A DNA stretch of 64,000 nucleotides from Diorhabda sublineata (taxonomy: Eukaryota; Arthropoda; Insecta; Coleoptera; Chrysomelidae), in NCBI RefSeq assembly GCF_026230105.1, contig NC_079474.1:39632294-39696293 (forward strand), written 5' to 3'. The notes beneath the pieces are model-generated. The model searched no databases. It saw only the letters and a program-made list of their open reading frames with translations, and was not told the DNA's origin. This document shows positions 24,806 through 37,200 of the stretch, piece after piece. The first letter of the stretch is position 1, and each line of letters opens with the position of its first letter. Position numbers and translations under genes: made by a program.

Positions 24806-25990
24806 CTACCCACCCAATCTCTCTGGTGGCTGGAAACTACTTTGGATAGGCATCTGTTCGTGTAAAATTATCTCAACCATTCCATCTGATTGTGGATGTA
24901 ATATCGTGGTCCTGGTCTTTTCCATCCCCAGCTGGTCACAGATTTCCTGAAACACATAGTTCTCGAAGTTTCTTCCTTGATCGCTGTGGACTTCCAAGGA
25001 CACGCCATATCGGCTGATAAATTCTTTTACCAGCAGTTGTTGCCTCTTGATTCGAGATCCAGTCTATCGCGACTAGTATGTATTTACCACCACTCTCTGT
25101 GATCGAAAATGGTCCAGCGATATCCAAAGCGATCCTCTCGAAAAGACTTCCAACATTATATTGTTTCATGGGTGCCTTTCTCTTACGATGTGGTCCATTA
25201 CTCGTAGCGCAAGTCGTACATTTTTTACACCAGTCCTTCACATCATCGGAGAAATCTTTCACAGATTCGCTTAAGGGTTTTCTTCACAACCAGATGACTT
25301 CCCGATGGACGGTCGTGTATCTTCTTCAGTACCTCGGCTACTCTCGTTCTCGGAACCATCATCATTCTTTTTAATAGGCCCTCTTCCAGGACAAGGTATT
25401 CCCTCTGAGCACAATATGCTGTTATTGGCGGTGAAAATCTTGACACTTCTTGCGAGGTAGGTCGCCGATTTTCCTCCTTCTATTGCCGAGTCTCTTTTAG
25501 GTAAGTATCATTCTCTTAATCTTCTTTGATCCTCCTGGGTGACTATTCTTTATTGACCAATGTAGTTCTTGAATCTACCGCTTCATTCGTTTCGGCTTTG
25601 TTACAGTGAAGCAGTCTGCTTGGCACGGTCGTCTAGATAGAGAGTCGGCATTTCGATGGCTGACACCTGCTCGATGTTGGATATCAAAGTTGTATTCTTG
25701 AAGAAGTCAATCTATCTGGCGATCTGGCCCTCGAGATTCTTGAACTGTATCAACCACTTGAGTGCTGCATGATCAGTCTGGATAAGGAACTTCCTTCCAT
25801 TAATATTCTGGTAAAAGTGTTCCACGGACTTCACTACCACCAAAAGTTTTCTTCTCGTGATGCAGTAGTTCTGTTCTGGTTTCGAGAGAACTTTATCAAA
25901 GTATCCCAGGACTGTTTCTTGCCCTCCTTGGATCAGTGTAAGCACTTCTCCAATCCCACTTCTGACACCAATGTAACACTTTTGCTGGTT
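24806..25990 (-). pseudogene. Ty3/gypsy LTR retrotransposon remnant (RNase H and integrase)
   Basis: Minus strand, order 5' to 3': a leader-like segment at about 25950-25985 (ttggtgtcagaagtgggat), then RNase H (GYFDKVLSKPEQNYCITRRK, DHAALKWLIQFKNLEGQ), the integrase zinc-binding region (HDRPSGSHLVVKKT, CKKCTTCATSNGPH) and the integrase core (ERIALDIAGPF; SDQGRNFEN; ILHPQSDGMVE). Protease and most of RT are missing, so leader and RNase H appear joined by a deletion. Frameshifts split the integrase. An ancient retroelement copy without coding capacity. Confidence 0.88.
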
Positions 25991-26111
25991 GAAATCTCCT
26001 CGTGAATATTAGCCGAAATCATCACTTTTTATTTTCGAGGGTTGTCTGAAATGCTTCCGACCTTAATCTCAGCCAATTTGTATGGTTAATTTATGTTTGA
26101 TGAACATATAA

Positions 26112-26640
26112 GTGAGTTTTTGTGAAGATTTTTTCAAAAATGGAACATTTAAGTATCGAGCTGTCATTAAATTTTTGGAACTAGACATTGTATACGGGGA
26201 CTCTCCACCATCATTATCGACCGTAACATTTTGGGCAGATAATTCAAATGTGGCTGTATCATTATCTGACAAGCATTCGAGACGACCGAAAACTGATACA
26301 ACCAACGATATCATTCAAAAAGTTCAGGTACTAGATGACTGTCGAATTAAGGCTAGAGATGACACCTGGATCCACGACTACACTCTTGAAATTAAAAAAT
26401 AGTCAATATACTGAAATACAAAACGCGAACCAGCCAAAACTGGAAAAGTCATGACAACCGTTGTTTGCGATAGACACATGATTTTCAAAAATATAAAACA
26501 ATACAGTATTATGCATCATTGCTTAGTAAGCTAAAAAAAGGGGACCGCCTACGAAGAAAAGGAAAGTTCTTTTCCAGAAGGACAATGCACACATAGGTTA
26601 TTACATATATATACACCAAATCTGGCACTCAGCGATATTT
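26112..26640 (+). pseudogene. Mariner transposase remnant
   Basis: FKYRAVIKFLELD (usual helix-turn-helix start ..R.VI..L), DSPPSLSTVTFWADNSN, SDKHSRRPKTDTTNDIIQKV, then an internal deletion joins to DDTWIHDYTLEIKK, which carries the first catalytic Asp in D(E)TW. Later VLFQKDNAHI resembles the second catalytic block (lhHDNA). Deleted between these and stop-ridden afterwards. Confidence 0.8.
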
Positions 26641-26829
26641 TTCTGTTACTTAAACTTAAAATTTCTGTTGCAGAAGAGATTTTCGGGAATGGATGACATT
26701 ATCCTAAATGTAATATACCTATATTGAAAAGAAAGACGGTAACTATTAGGGTTAAAAAGGTTGAAGCATTGCTGATCTTAGTGTATAGACTTGAAAGGAG
26801 ACTATGTTAGAGAATAAAATCTTTGTTTG

Positions 26830-28121
26830 TTTGTTAGATCGTAATCTTTATAGACAAACCTTGCACAAAGCTGCAAAACAAATATTTCATGTTATTTTTC
26901 TGTTTTTTGTGAATATAAACAATAATATTCACTTTAAAACTTCAAGAAATATCTTTTATTATCGATTTAATAGCACCAGGGGCATTATTTGAATTTAGAT
27001 ACGAAATTATTCAACTTTTCAACATTTCAAAAATTCATAAAGAAACATTCAATACGTCTTTGCTGTCACCAACAGTAGAAATACTTTTTCAAATCTTTGT
27101 TCGCCTGGAAATTGTTATAATACAAAGTTCATTAATAATAGATTCTAACAATAAAAGCTACAGAAAATCGAACAAATTTTAATAAATCGCTTTAGAAGGA
27201 AATTTGAGTAATCAACAGATTTGTGTCCAGTGGATTATGTATAAGAAAAACAGTTAACTAAGTGACAAATTTTCGAATTCTTGACACTTGAACATAACAG
27301 TGTAAACTTGGGTAATATTATAAATATTACCCAAGGGATAGTTAATATTATCTGACTTAATCCTATTCGATTTTTTTGAAAGAGCAATTAGAATCTGAAA
27401 GGCATATGATGCAATATAGTCATTAAAGAGAAAGTAATGGTACCAATAATAATCCCATAAGGAGTGAAGTGTCAATTCAAAGTGACTTTTTTCTATTTAT
27501 TACAATATAGTATTGCAAAACTAGCATTAATGGAGAAATTATAGAAATAATAAGGCCTTTGGTGAACAATTTTGTTATAACCAAACACACAAACCTTATG
27601 TTTCATTTATATCTTCAACATAATGTAGAGACATAATCTTCATTGTTTTGAAAAATATACAATAATGTAATTTGAAGTAATTTAAACCTCTTAAAATACA
27701 GAGCATATCTACAACTAAGTGTAATCTTCCTTACGAGCTCATTTCTGCTGCTTTTTGTAGAAATTGTTTCCTATTTGAAACTAATATTCGGAAAAAAACT
27801 TTTTCTAAACCAAGTCTGTGATATGAAATTAGTCAAAGCTGATTTTTGAACTCCACTCTAAAGTAAATTGTTTAGCAAAATATTTTCGTGCTATGAAGAT
27901 GTTGCGAGAGATGAATATTATCGAATGATAAATTAACAACTAATCTCCTATAAAGCCAGCTAACCAATCTAGCATAAACCTAACTAACTGAAGGTGAATA
28001 AAGGTAAATCAAACCAGAAGGAATCAAATACTTTTAAATTCGCTTTGTTATATTTTTATACGTTGCCGCTTTGTCGAGTTTTACTACGATCCTTAAGAGG
28101 GATTTATTTTCCATTTTACAG
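26830..28121. other. Intronic DNA before the first visible sei exon
   Basis: AT-rich, with no exon-like block recognised. A perfect palindrome-like stretch lies near 27308-27332 (gggtaatattataaatattaccc). The preceding sei exon (S1-S3) was not found here or further left. Confidence 0.5.
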
Positions 28122-28276
28122 ACAACCACATTAATTGGACTGTTGAAAACTGCTCGACTTTTGAGATTGGTCAGAGTTGCTAGAAAAATCGATAGGTATT
28201 CAGAATATGGAGCTGCGGTTCTTCTACTTCTTATGGCTACGTTTGCGCTCATAGCACACTGGATGGCATGTATTTG
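28122..28276 (+). CDS. sei: sei exon: S4 voltage sensor and S5
   Basis: Follows a pyrimidine-rich acceptor ending ttttacag and ends inside a Trp codon (tg|g), phase 2, at the donor gtaaga. It encodes LIGLLKTARLLRLVRV, the arginine ladder of S4, then RKIDRYSEYGAAV (the S4-S5 linker) and a hydrophobic S5 ending HWMACIW. Alignment to hERG from memory of the family is nearly residue for residue. The first two codons (Thr-Thr) precede the conserved block. The phase at the 5' border is unknown because the preceding exon was not found. Upstream in-frame codons (28071-28121) are intron, not coding. Confidence 0.96.
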
Positions 28277-31200
28277 GTAAGAAATTTTCAATCAATATAC
28301 ATATTTGATAAATCTATTTTATTCACAAATATATACAGGGTGGCTCGATAACGAAGTATGTAATTTAAAACTAACGTCTAATACCTACGATCACAACACA
28401 CTTTGTTAGAATATGGTACATCATATGTCGTTTATCGTAGAATTAAGAGAATTCAATAAAATTAATACACTACTTAACTATCGATAGGGAGCAAAGTAAT
28501 GTTATATCTCCATTGTTGTAAAAATAAAATAAATTCAAATATTTGGTTCTATATGGGCTCTGTTGTAATATATTAATTTTTTTTTTGTTTTTATGACATT
28601 TAGCAAGTTGTAAATCGAGCTCTGATATTATATTCCTTTGTTTTGATTCATTTATTGTAAAAGGTAGTGGATCCGTCAGTTATCTTTCTAAAATATGTCT
28701 CGAGACATTACAATCCACCCATAGGCTTCAAATACAGTGCAGATCATCAGGATAATGGTGGAGGACGACTCAAACTGATGACCGTCACCTGCGTATTACT
28801 TAAGAAGGATCCCAACAAACTGTACTAATAAAAGTAATAACGAGTGCAGCACCACTAACGGATGGAATAATTGTTTATCCACGTATGAGTCCTGGACTTT
28901 TAAGTTACTGCGATAGAAGTATTTTGTTATTCAAAGAACAAGACTAAAAATATAATGAACAATATAGAACTCTGGGGATTGTTTTTGGTAGAAGTTATAT
29001 CAGCTTTTGTATGTATGTATGTATAAATCTATGTATCTATTCCTCCTTTCTTACTGTGGCAGTAGAGAACGCAGTGTTCACATCACATCCATCAATTCCA
29101 CTTCTTTTACAAACTCTAGAATGTGGGATGGCTTTGATTGCCAGAGATCTTCATACGCACCCAGGTGTAGTACTCTAGAGCTCTTTAATGTTTCAAAATG
29201 TCGATAGACATTTGGTCCCACAAAATCTGCACTCCGCATTATCTAATAGGTCTTCAGGTGTTTGTTGAGGCGACAGCACTCCGATAGAACTCCTATTAGT
29301 ATTCGTAGATTGTACTATATAATTAGTTTTAATGGCCGCATAGACTTACTAGTATTAATCAATAATCCATTGACTACTCAAAGATATAGCCACATGGCCA
29401 ATTATTTTGCCATCTGTAGGCGCCTTTGACAAAAATTTCATTTCAACTGATGCCAACCGGTGCAAATATGGTGAGAAAGATTAGAGCTTCACGATATTTC
29501 TAAAATGGAGAGGTCAGCAAACATGAACTGAATAGAATATTTCTGGATAGCAATGTCCATACAATTAAGTATCTTAGAGCATCCAATCAATGTACTCCAT
29601 AGAAATTTGAACAATATTTTCTCAAAATAATATAATTCTTCAATCCAAAATAATAAAGGTAAAAGCCTCGATCATGCTAGCGGTGAACCGACAAGATATT
29701 AAATTTCTATTTATAAAATTACTAATTTAAATTTTTCATTTGCTGTCGATTGTTTATTCTTTAGAGAGAGTAATTTGAGTTTAGTAGTATTTTAATACAT
29801 TCTTTTCTTCACTCTACTTCGTTGTTTGCTTTTAAGTAAATTTTGATTTGCATTTGAGGTATTTATATAGTTATTAGAGAAGAAAGAAATGAATTTATTT
29901 AATTTACAAGAAACCTTTACGCAAAGCAAATTGTATTTTCTCTCAAGTCTATCAGATTTTCGTTTCAGAAATTCCGCAGCTTGAAACATTTCTCAATACT
30001 TTCTGCCCTCCTTGATATATCAAAAAAATTACCATTTTAAAATATAATGAATGGGCAATAAGCACAATAGCAGCTATATTTATTCGTTTCGTTATATGTA
30101 AAGTCATTTTTTTCCTCTGAATTTCTCACAAATAATTTTACGGTTTTACATCTGTAGCTTTCCTCATAAAAGCATAAGAATCAGTCCGTGAATATTTGAA
30201 TTCCTCGCTCTTCAAGTGAGAAAGAAGCACTTATCCTATCGACAGATATATTTCGTTTCACTTATGGAGTGTAAGTGAAGAGAACCGTTTTGAATGGGAG
30301 AAAAGCTGAAAAAGTGTCCCTTTCTAAATAGCCAATTATTGTTCGAAGATTCACCAAAATAGCACTAGTATATGAATGATATGATTTAGTAGTTAGTAGT
30401 GATGTATGCTAGGCAGAGAAATTCAATTGACTTGTTTAGTTGAGAAATATACACTTTTAGAAATTTCAACTAATCACGTAGTCAAAAATAATTTGGTAAT
30501 TATAATCTTCAAAATTCATCAAACGATAATGATAAGATATTATCATAAGATATATTTTTATAAACCTTGGCTATTGTTGTTAATATAAAGATGAAAAATT
30601 TATGAACAGTTGTAGACGGTACTGTTTATTACTTTCCATATATTATATATTTTATGTACAATTTTCAAATAGATTTGTATATGAATAGCTTTGTTAAAAT
30701 GGTTATAATTCTCAAAAAATTCAATTTACTATCCTACTTTAATAATTTCTGGTACTGTTTTTAGAATCTTTCTACTTGCTACTAAAGCGCCAACTTAATT
30801 TGCTCCATTTCAACACTTTTTTGAGTCACTAAGATGGCTCTCCTTACCTCTATACTCCAATATTTTGACAGCCTTTGATATCTGACTACCGCGTGATTTG
30901 AAGAAAAAATGAGAATTTCATATCTTCATTGAACATCAACTTTTTCGATAATAATCATCAATGAAACAATTTATCTGCAAAATCGATTTCAGAGGTAAAA
31001 AATTGGTTTATTTAATTTTAATGTGGCTTGGGAATAAAATAGTGAGTTTTTGTCGGAAAATAGGCCAAACTGGATTCATAAGCCAATAGAATCATAGCCG
31101 GTTTGGTATGCAAGTAATATTACCCTCTTTGATAACTCCAATTTGACCGATAAAAAATATTTTCTATTTAACCACCTCCCATTTCTGTCAGTGGAAAATA

Positions 31201-34200
31201 AACATCGATATTTTTTTTATTGAAACTCAACAAATATTAACTAGAGGATACAAGTGCATAAATACTATGTCTCATGCATGAAAATATCAGTGACCCAACT
31301 CAGTGGTAAATTATTGATATTAATCGATACAAAGTAGTGAATTATAAAAAAGCATGGTGTATATACACGACTATACAGTTATTCATATTTTATTTAGGGC
31401 CTCTTCTGACCCTATATCTTGTGAGAATTCAATTTTTTTTGCTATTTATTCACAATTATTTACAGTTTTGATAATTATTCTTAATTTCTATCTTCTATTA
31501 TTTGTTTCGGCTGATTGATTATATTTCGATTTATATTATAATTATCGAACATGCTATCTCTTGCAATAATTCGAACAATTGTTTCAAATTACTGAAATGG
31601 TCATTTTTATGCCATTACTGTTGCCTTATAACCATTCATCGTCATTTCCTTGATTTTCAATTATTTAATTGATAATTTGTATGATACCTGCTATTAATTT
31701 TCTTTATCGTATATTTTTGATAATCCTCAATTATGATACCGTAATATCTTTTAGCTTTTCGTTTATTTACGGTTTATATATGGTAATGATTAAACTAATT
31801 TGTCTATAATTGCTGCATCAGCAAAATCATTAAAGTCTCTTTTTTACAATTTGTATAATTCATTAACATATTCATACATATAACTATTTAAAAGCCACCA
31901 TGTATATCGATGCCGAGTATTGATTTTTTACATTGAAATTATCGATATTATTGTTGCAGGTATGCTATTGGAAATGCAGAGAGACCTATGTTGCCTGCAA
32001 GAATCGGTTGGTTGGATATTTTGGCCAACGATACTCAACAGTATTATTTACCTAACAACACTGGAGGTCCCAGTATACGAAGCAGATACGTAACAGCACT
32101 ATATTTCACTTTCACTTCACTTACAAGTGTGGGGTTTGGAAACGTTGCTCCAAACACAGATGCTGAAAAAATTTTTACTATTTGTGTGATGTTAGCAGGA
32201 TGTAAGTAAAAAGGATAATTTTATCTGACCAATAATTAGATCATATTTATCCAAAAAACTATCTAAACAGGTAGATATTAACATGTGAAAACTATTGGAA
32301 GAAGATTAAAGAAAGCGAGATATTTAAGAAGAACCATCATCTTCAATAAGATATTATTCCAGCCCCTTGGACTACGTTTTTCACAAATTTAATCACTCGT
32401 GGTCAAAAATAACGCACAACCCCGATTTCTGAAAATATTTTTTTTAATAAATTCAAATTAATATTGCTGTTGTTTTACTGCTTTTCAATCACTTTAACGC
32501 ATTAATAAGAAATGTGTATTTTGAGTGATTTTTAATGAGTCAAAAAATAAAAATAAAAACATTGCAATAAAACCAAATTTTCTTAAAAATAAAACTTGCA
32601 TTCTAAGCAATAATGTTCTTTTTTTAAATGCTAGGTAGCGTGTACTTCCGCCTCTGGATGTAATTGTTGCTAACATTCTCATGGGTATGCTTTTAATTAG
32701 GTCTTGTATGACTTCTTGAGGTATGTTCTCCCAATCCTCTAATGCCTCTGCTCAAGCTCATTTAAATTTGGAGGAGATGGATTTCGACGACGAATGCAGC
32801 GTTTTAAAATGTCCCAGACAGTCCAGAGTATGAACTCCTACCTCGTTTAAGTAGTTCAAAACATCTGCCGTAACGTGTGGTCTAGCATTATCATGCATTA
32901 AACGAGAATCATCACCAATAAATGGCCCGAACGGAACGACGTGGTTTTCAAGAATGTCAGTTATGTATCTTAGTGTGTTGAGGGTGGATCTAGGAATAGA
33001 CACTAATTCTGTGCGGGCATAAAAACAAATTCCTCCACGAAACATGATAGACCCTCCTTGGAACGGCTCCCTGGGAATGATACAAGGCAAATCTTTCTCC
33101 TCGCCGTCTTTGAATTTGATTACGTCCATCTACCAATTTTCTAAATTCCAATCTAAATGCCTTGCAAATCTTAGTCTAGCAACACTATGCTGCCTGGTTA
33201 GCAAAAGTACCTGGAAAGTTGTAAACCAGCATTCTGAAGGTGTCGTCTTATTGATCTTTAAGAGATATTTACATTTCGGACTTCTCGTAAAAGGCTGTTG
33301 AGCTCGACACTTGTCATTGGCCGATTTCTTAATGCATTTAATTGCAAAAAACGGTCATCTCGAGGAGTTAAAACTGAATGACTTCCTTTTCCAGGCCTCC
33401 TAGAATGTGAACCGGTCTCTCGAAATCTTTGCATCAATCTACCAATGGTTGTGTGGTGTACACCAAACAGATTTGGTACTTCGCGATAACTTTGTCTCTG
33501 TCCAACTAACTCGGCTATTCTTCCAACTTCGCATTCACTCTATTCATTTTTTGTTTAACTATTTTCGACTTTAACACAGCTTAATTGACTTAAATTACTG
33601 CAGTTGGTACAACAATAGAATGAAAGAAACATTAAAATATGCATAAAAATAAAATTTTAAAAAACCACAAAAACTGTTATTTGCTGATAAGAAACTTTGC
33701 TACATTTTATCGCTAAAATTTAAGATACTTCAACTTTCTGATATAAAAAAAAGAAACCTGAAAAATTAACATTTTAGGTTTGGATATTGAAATAAAGGAT
33801 GGTGCGTTATTATAGCCACAAGTTTATATTGGTTAAACTCAAGCATAAGTAAAAACCTGAATAAAAAACTAGATTTGATTGAATCTTATAATTCAAATGA
33901 AGTAACAGGATATATCTAGAAGCAACGTGGAGCAATACCAACCGCATTATCCAAAAACAAGTGAAGAACTATAGAGGAGAAGAACTAACGAAGAACTGAA
34001 AAATTTGTATAAATACACATCCATAGAAGATACATACAAGCCCAAAGAGCAAGATGGTTGGGGCTTGCTAAAAGTATACCCGAAAAAAGATTTGCAAACA
34101 GAGCCATTGAAGAAGGAGGAGGAAGTACAAGAAGGAAGGGCAGGCCGAAGAAAAAATGGTTGGATGCAGATTTGAAAGATATTAGTAGAGAGTTAGAACT

Positions 34201-37200
34201 GAATTGGAGCGCAAAAGTACAGAATCACAATCTGTGGAGAATAATTGTGAAATCAGTTGAAGAAAAGAAAAAAAGTCATGGGCCTCAAAGGCATATGGTA
34301 CTGTAAATACATAATGCACAATATATGCACATAGGGAATAAATAAATCCAATACATCCTAAAATTGTATATTACCCGTTATCGAAGTCTGCAAGGGCATA
34401 TGCACAAAAAACTATTTCTTTTTCAAAATTAATGCAATGCTACTGTTTTTATCGAGTTAAGCATAGCCTGATTATACCTATTTTCAGCTCTAATGTATGC
34501 CAGCATCTTCGGAAACGTTTCGGCAATCATTCAACGTTTATATTCGGGTACAGCGAGATATCATACTCAGATGTTAAGAGTAAGAGAGTTTATTCGATTT
34601 CATCAAATCCCGAATCCGCTCCGGCAACGCTTAGAAGAATATTTCCAACATGCCTGGACGTATACGAATGGAATTGACATGAACTCTGTATTAAAAGGCT
34701 TTCCAGAGTGTCTACAAGCTGATATTTGTTTACATTTGAATAGAAATTTGTTACAGAATTGTAGTGTCTTCGATGGAGCAAGTCCAGGCTGTTTGAGGTT
34801 AGTTGTCATTAACATTATAGATAAGGTTAAGTGAGATGCCACAAAAATCATAACAGTCTTCCATGTTTCATAAGATATTCCACATAAAAGAATGTTTATC
34901 TCAAAAGGTTTGATTGAAATGGTCACAATATAAATGAAAATTAGCGTGATATAGAGGATAGAGATAGTACTTTGAAAGTACTAGTCTAAGCTTTGAAATT
35001 GAAGATTAGGCGTTGAATGGAATGATGTTACTGGAGAACAAACTTCTGAATATCTTGTGGCTTCTTTACATAATCGAAAACGCAATGTTTTGAACAAAAT
35101 ATAACATATGTCAGAAGACAAAAATTCAAAAACGTACTTAGGAAAAAATATAAAGGGATTTTCACTTTAAGCTAACTCCACTTTTCACTTTATTCCAAAT
35201 TGAAATGAATAAAATTCTATATAAAATTTGCTCTAAACTAACATAATTTGTTCGAAATAAATCTACACAATGAAATGTATACAATTATGCAGAGTAAACA
35301 ACATATAGTTACAACAGTGATTTCCAATCTTTTTGTACCTGTGCCCCTCTTATGTAAAAATATTCGTAAAACATAATAATTTATTACAAGAAAAAATAAT
35401 TTTAAATGCAATAAAAACAAATCTTATAAAAATATAAAATTCTAAAAATTTAATGCGATGTTTGAGCTTGTTTTTCAGCACAAACTTTCTCAAACCTTAG
35501 TATCATTGAAAAAATCGCGGTTCACAGTTCCTTTTAAACCACTAAGCAATGTCAATACTTCGTTGTTAAGACAGCTACTGTAGCAAAACCAGTTTCACAT
35601 AGATCAGATGCTACAAATGGCAATAAAATTTCTAAAGTTTTATTTTTTCAAAGTAAGAAAATTGTCCTTTAATGGTAGCCAAAACGTAACAATATTATTT
35701 TCGTCTTGAAAATCTGCTTTCATGTGCTATCACTAGATAAGTCAATTATCATTTCCTGCTCTGCTGTCGTAAGACCAAAATTATCATACCTGTAAGTCAC
35801 AAACGGGTTTCTAATCCATTCATATTTGGACATGTCAAGATCTTTAAAGTGAAACCAGAATTGCTTCCTTAGACTGGTCAAATGATTATTAATAACTTAC
35901 TTTCTTCTATTTCATCAGCAAGACAGGTAATTTTAAAAGTGAGAAACATGTGATAGTTATCAATTTTCTAGCTTATTATCCACAGTTCTAGCTTTTTCAT
36001 AAATGCAGTAATCTTGTCATTCTGCGTAAAAGCATGAATTTAATATCAGTGAGAAAGCAAGATGTTTTCGTTACAGCAAGAGTATGGATGGATGTTTCAG
36101 CATTTGCACCCGAGATTCCCGGCGAGGATTGTGGATTCCGTATACCTATTTTGATTCATTTTTTTGACACCTATTCGACTTTTTTGGTTTGTATTCGAAA
36201 ATGATATTTTGGAAACAGTCTAGGGGGACGCACTCCACAGGTTGGAAACCACTGAGTTACAGCTTCAAGTTTTGAAATAATTTATATTTCACATGATTTT
36301 CTCTTTACCTCATCTTTTAAAACAATAAGAAATAAAATGATGTCAACTCTCGATATTTATCTTCTTTCTCTTAAAACCACCACACTTTTGAAAATATTCA
36401 GAAATGTATTTTGACTTAAAGATTAAGGATGTGTGGAGTAGCTGGTTTTTTGTTTTATGAAAAATTAATTTCAAACGCGTTTTCAAATCCAGATTGTTGA
36501 TTTATAATAACTTACCCCCTGACAACTGATTACTAAACTTGTCAGGGTGTTTTTGAAATTTAAAACTCTTTAGTTTTGAAAATGAGTGAGATAGACAAAG
36601 ATACGCAAATATATTCCAGATCAGTAAAAAATATAAAAAGTGTCTCAATTGAAAAAATTACGATTCATTTGATATATTATCTATTTTGTATACAGTAAGT
36701 TTTGTGAAATAATTGTGAATAAAATGAGTAGCTTTAGTATAACTTTTGTACAAATCTGTAATAGCCACAAAAAAGTACAAAACCAGAAACTTGATTCTAA
36801 AATATTTTCCAAAAGTCATTGAATTCAATGAATGGGAGTTGAAATAGATTAAATAAACTCATACGCTCCATAAGGCTCCAGTTAAATATTTCCATAAAGG
36901 GGTATATGCTCCTTTGTCTTCTACAGGATGTTTCTATTTTCGACCGACAATGCTCTACCACAGAGGGATCTCAAGAAATGATTCATTTTGAAATAAATAT
37001 TTAACCAGTGGCACGCGTGTTAGTTGTTACTTTTATTCCCCTATTTTTTACGCCATTGCAGCAAATTCTTTTTTTAATTTTGTTTTAAATTGCCCGATTA
37101 TTTTTAGTTAACAAACAAATAACCTTTCATGGAGCTAAAATGAACAGTAAATTTTTCCAAAGTTTGTTTATGTCAAAATATTACTTTATTAAGGAGCATA

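Noticed and set aside
28071..28121. In-frame codons upstream of LIGLLK
   Set aside because: They precede a clear ttttacag acceptor and do not match the S3-S4 region of ERG channels.
28728..28870. Possible Tc1 helix-turn-helix fragment (DDRHLRIT)
   Set aside because: Only one short island resembles the family and the frame breaks at once; too weak to annotate.
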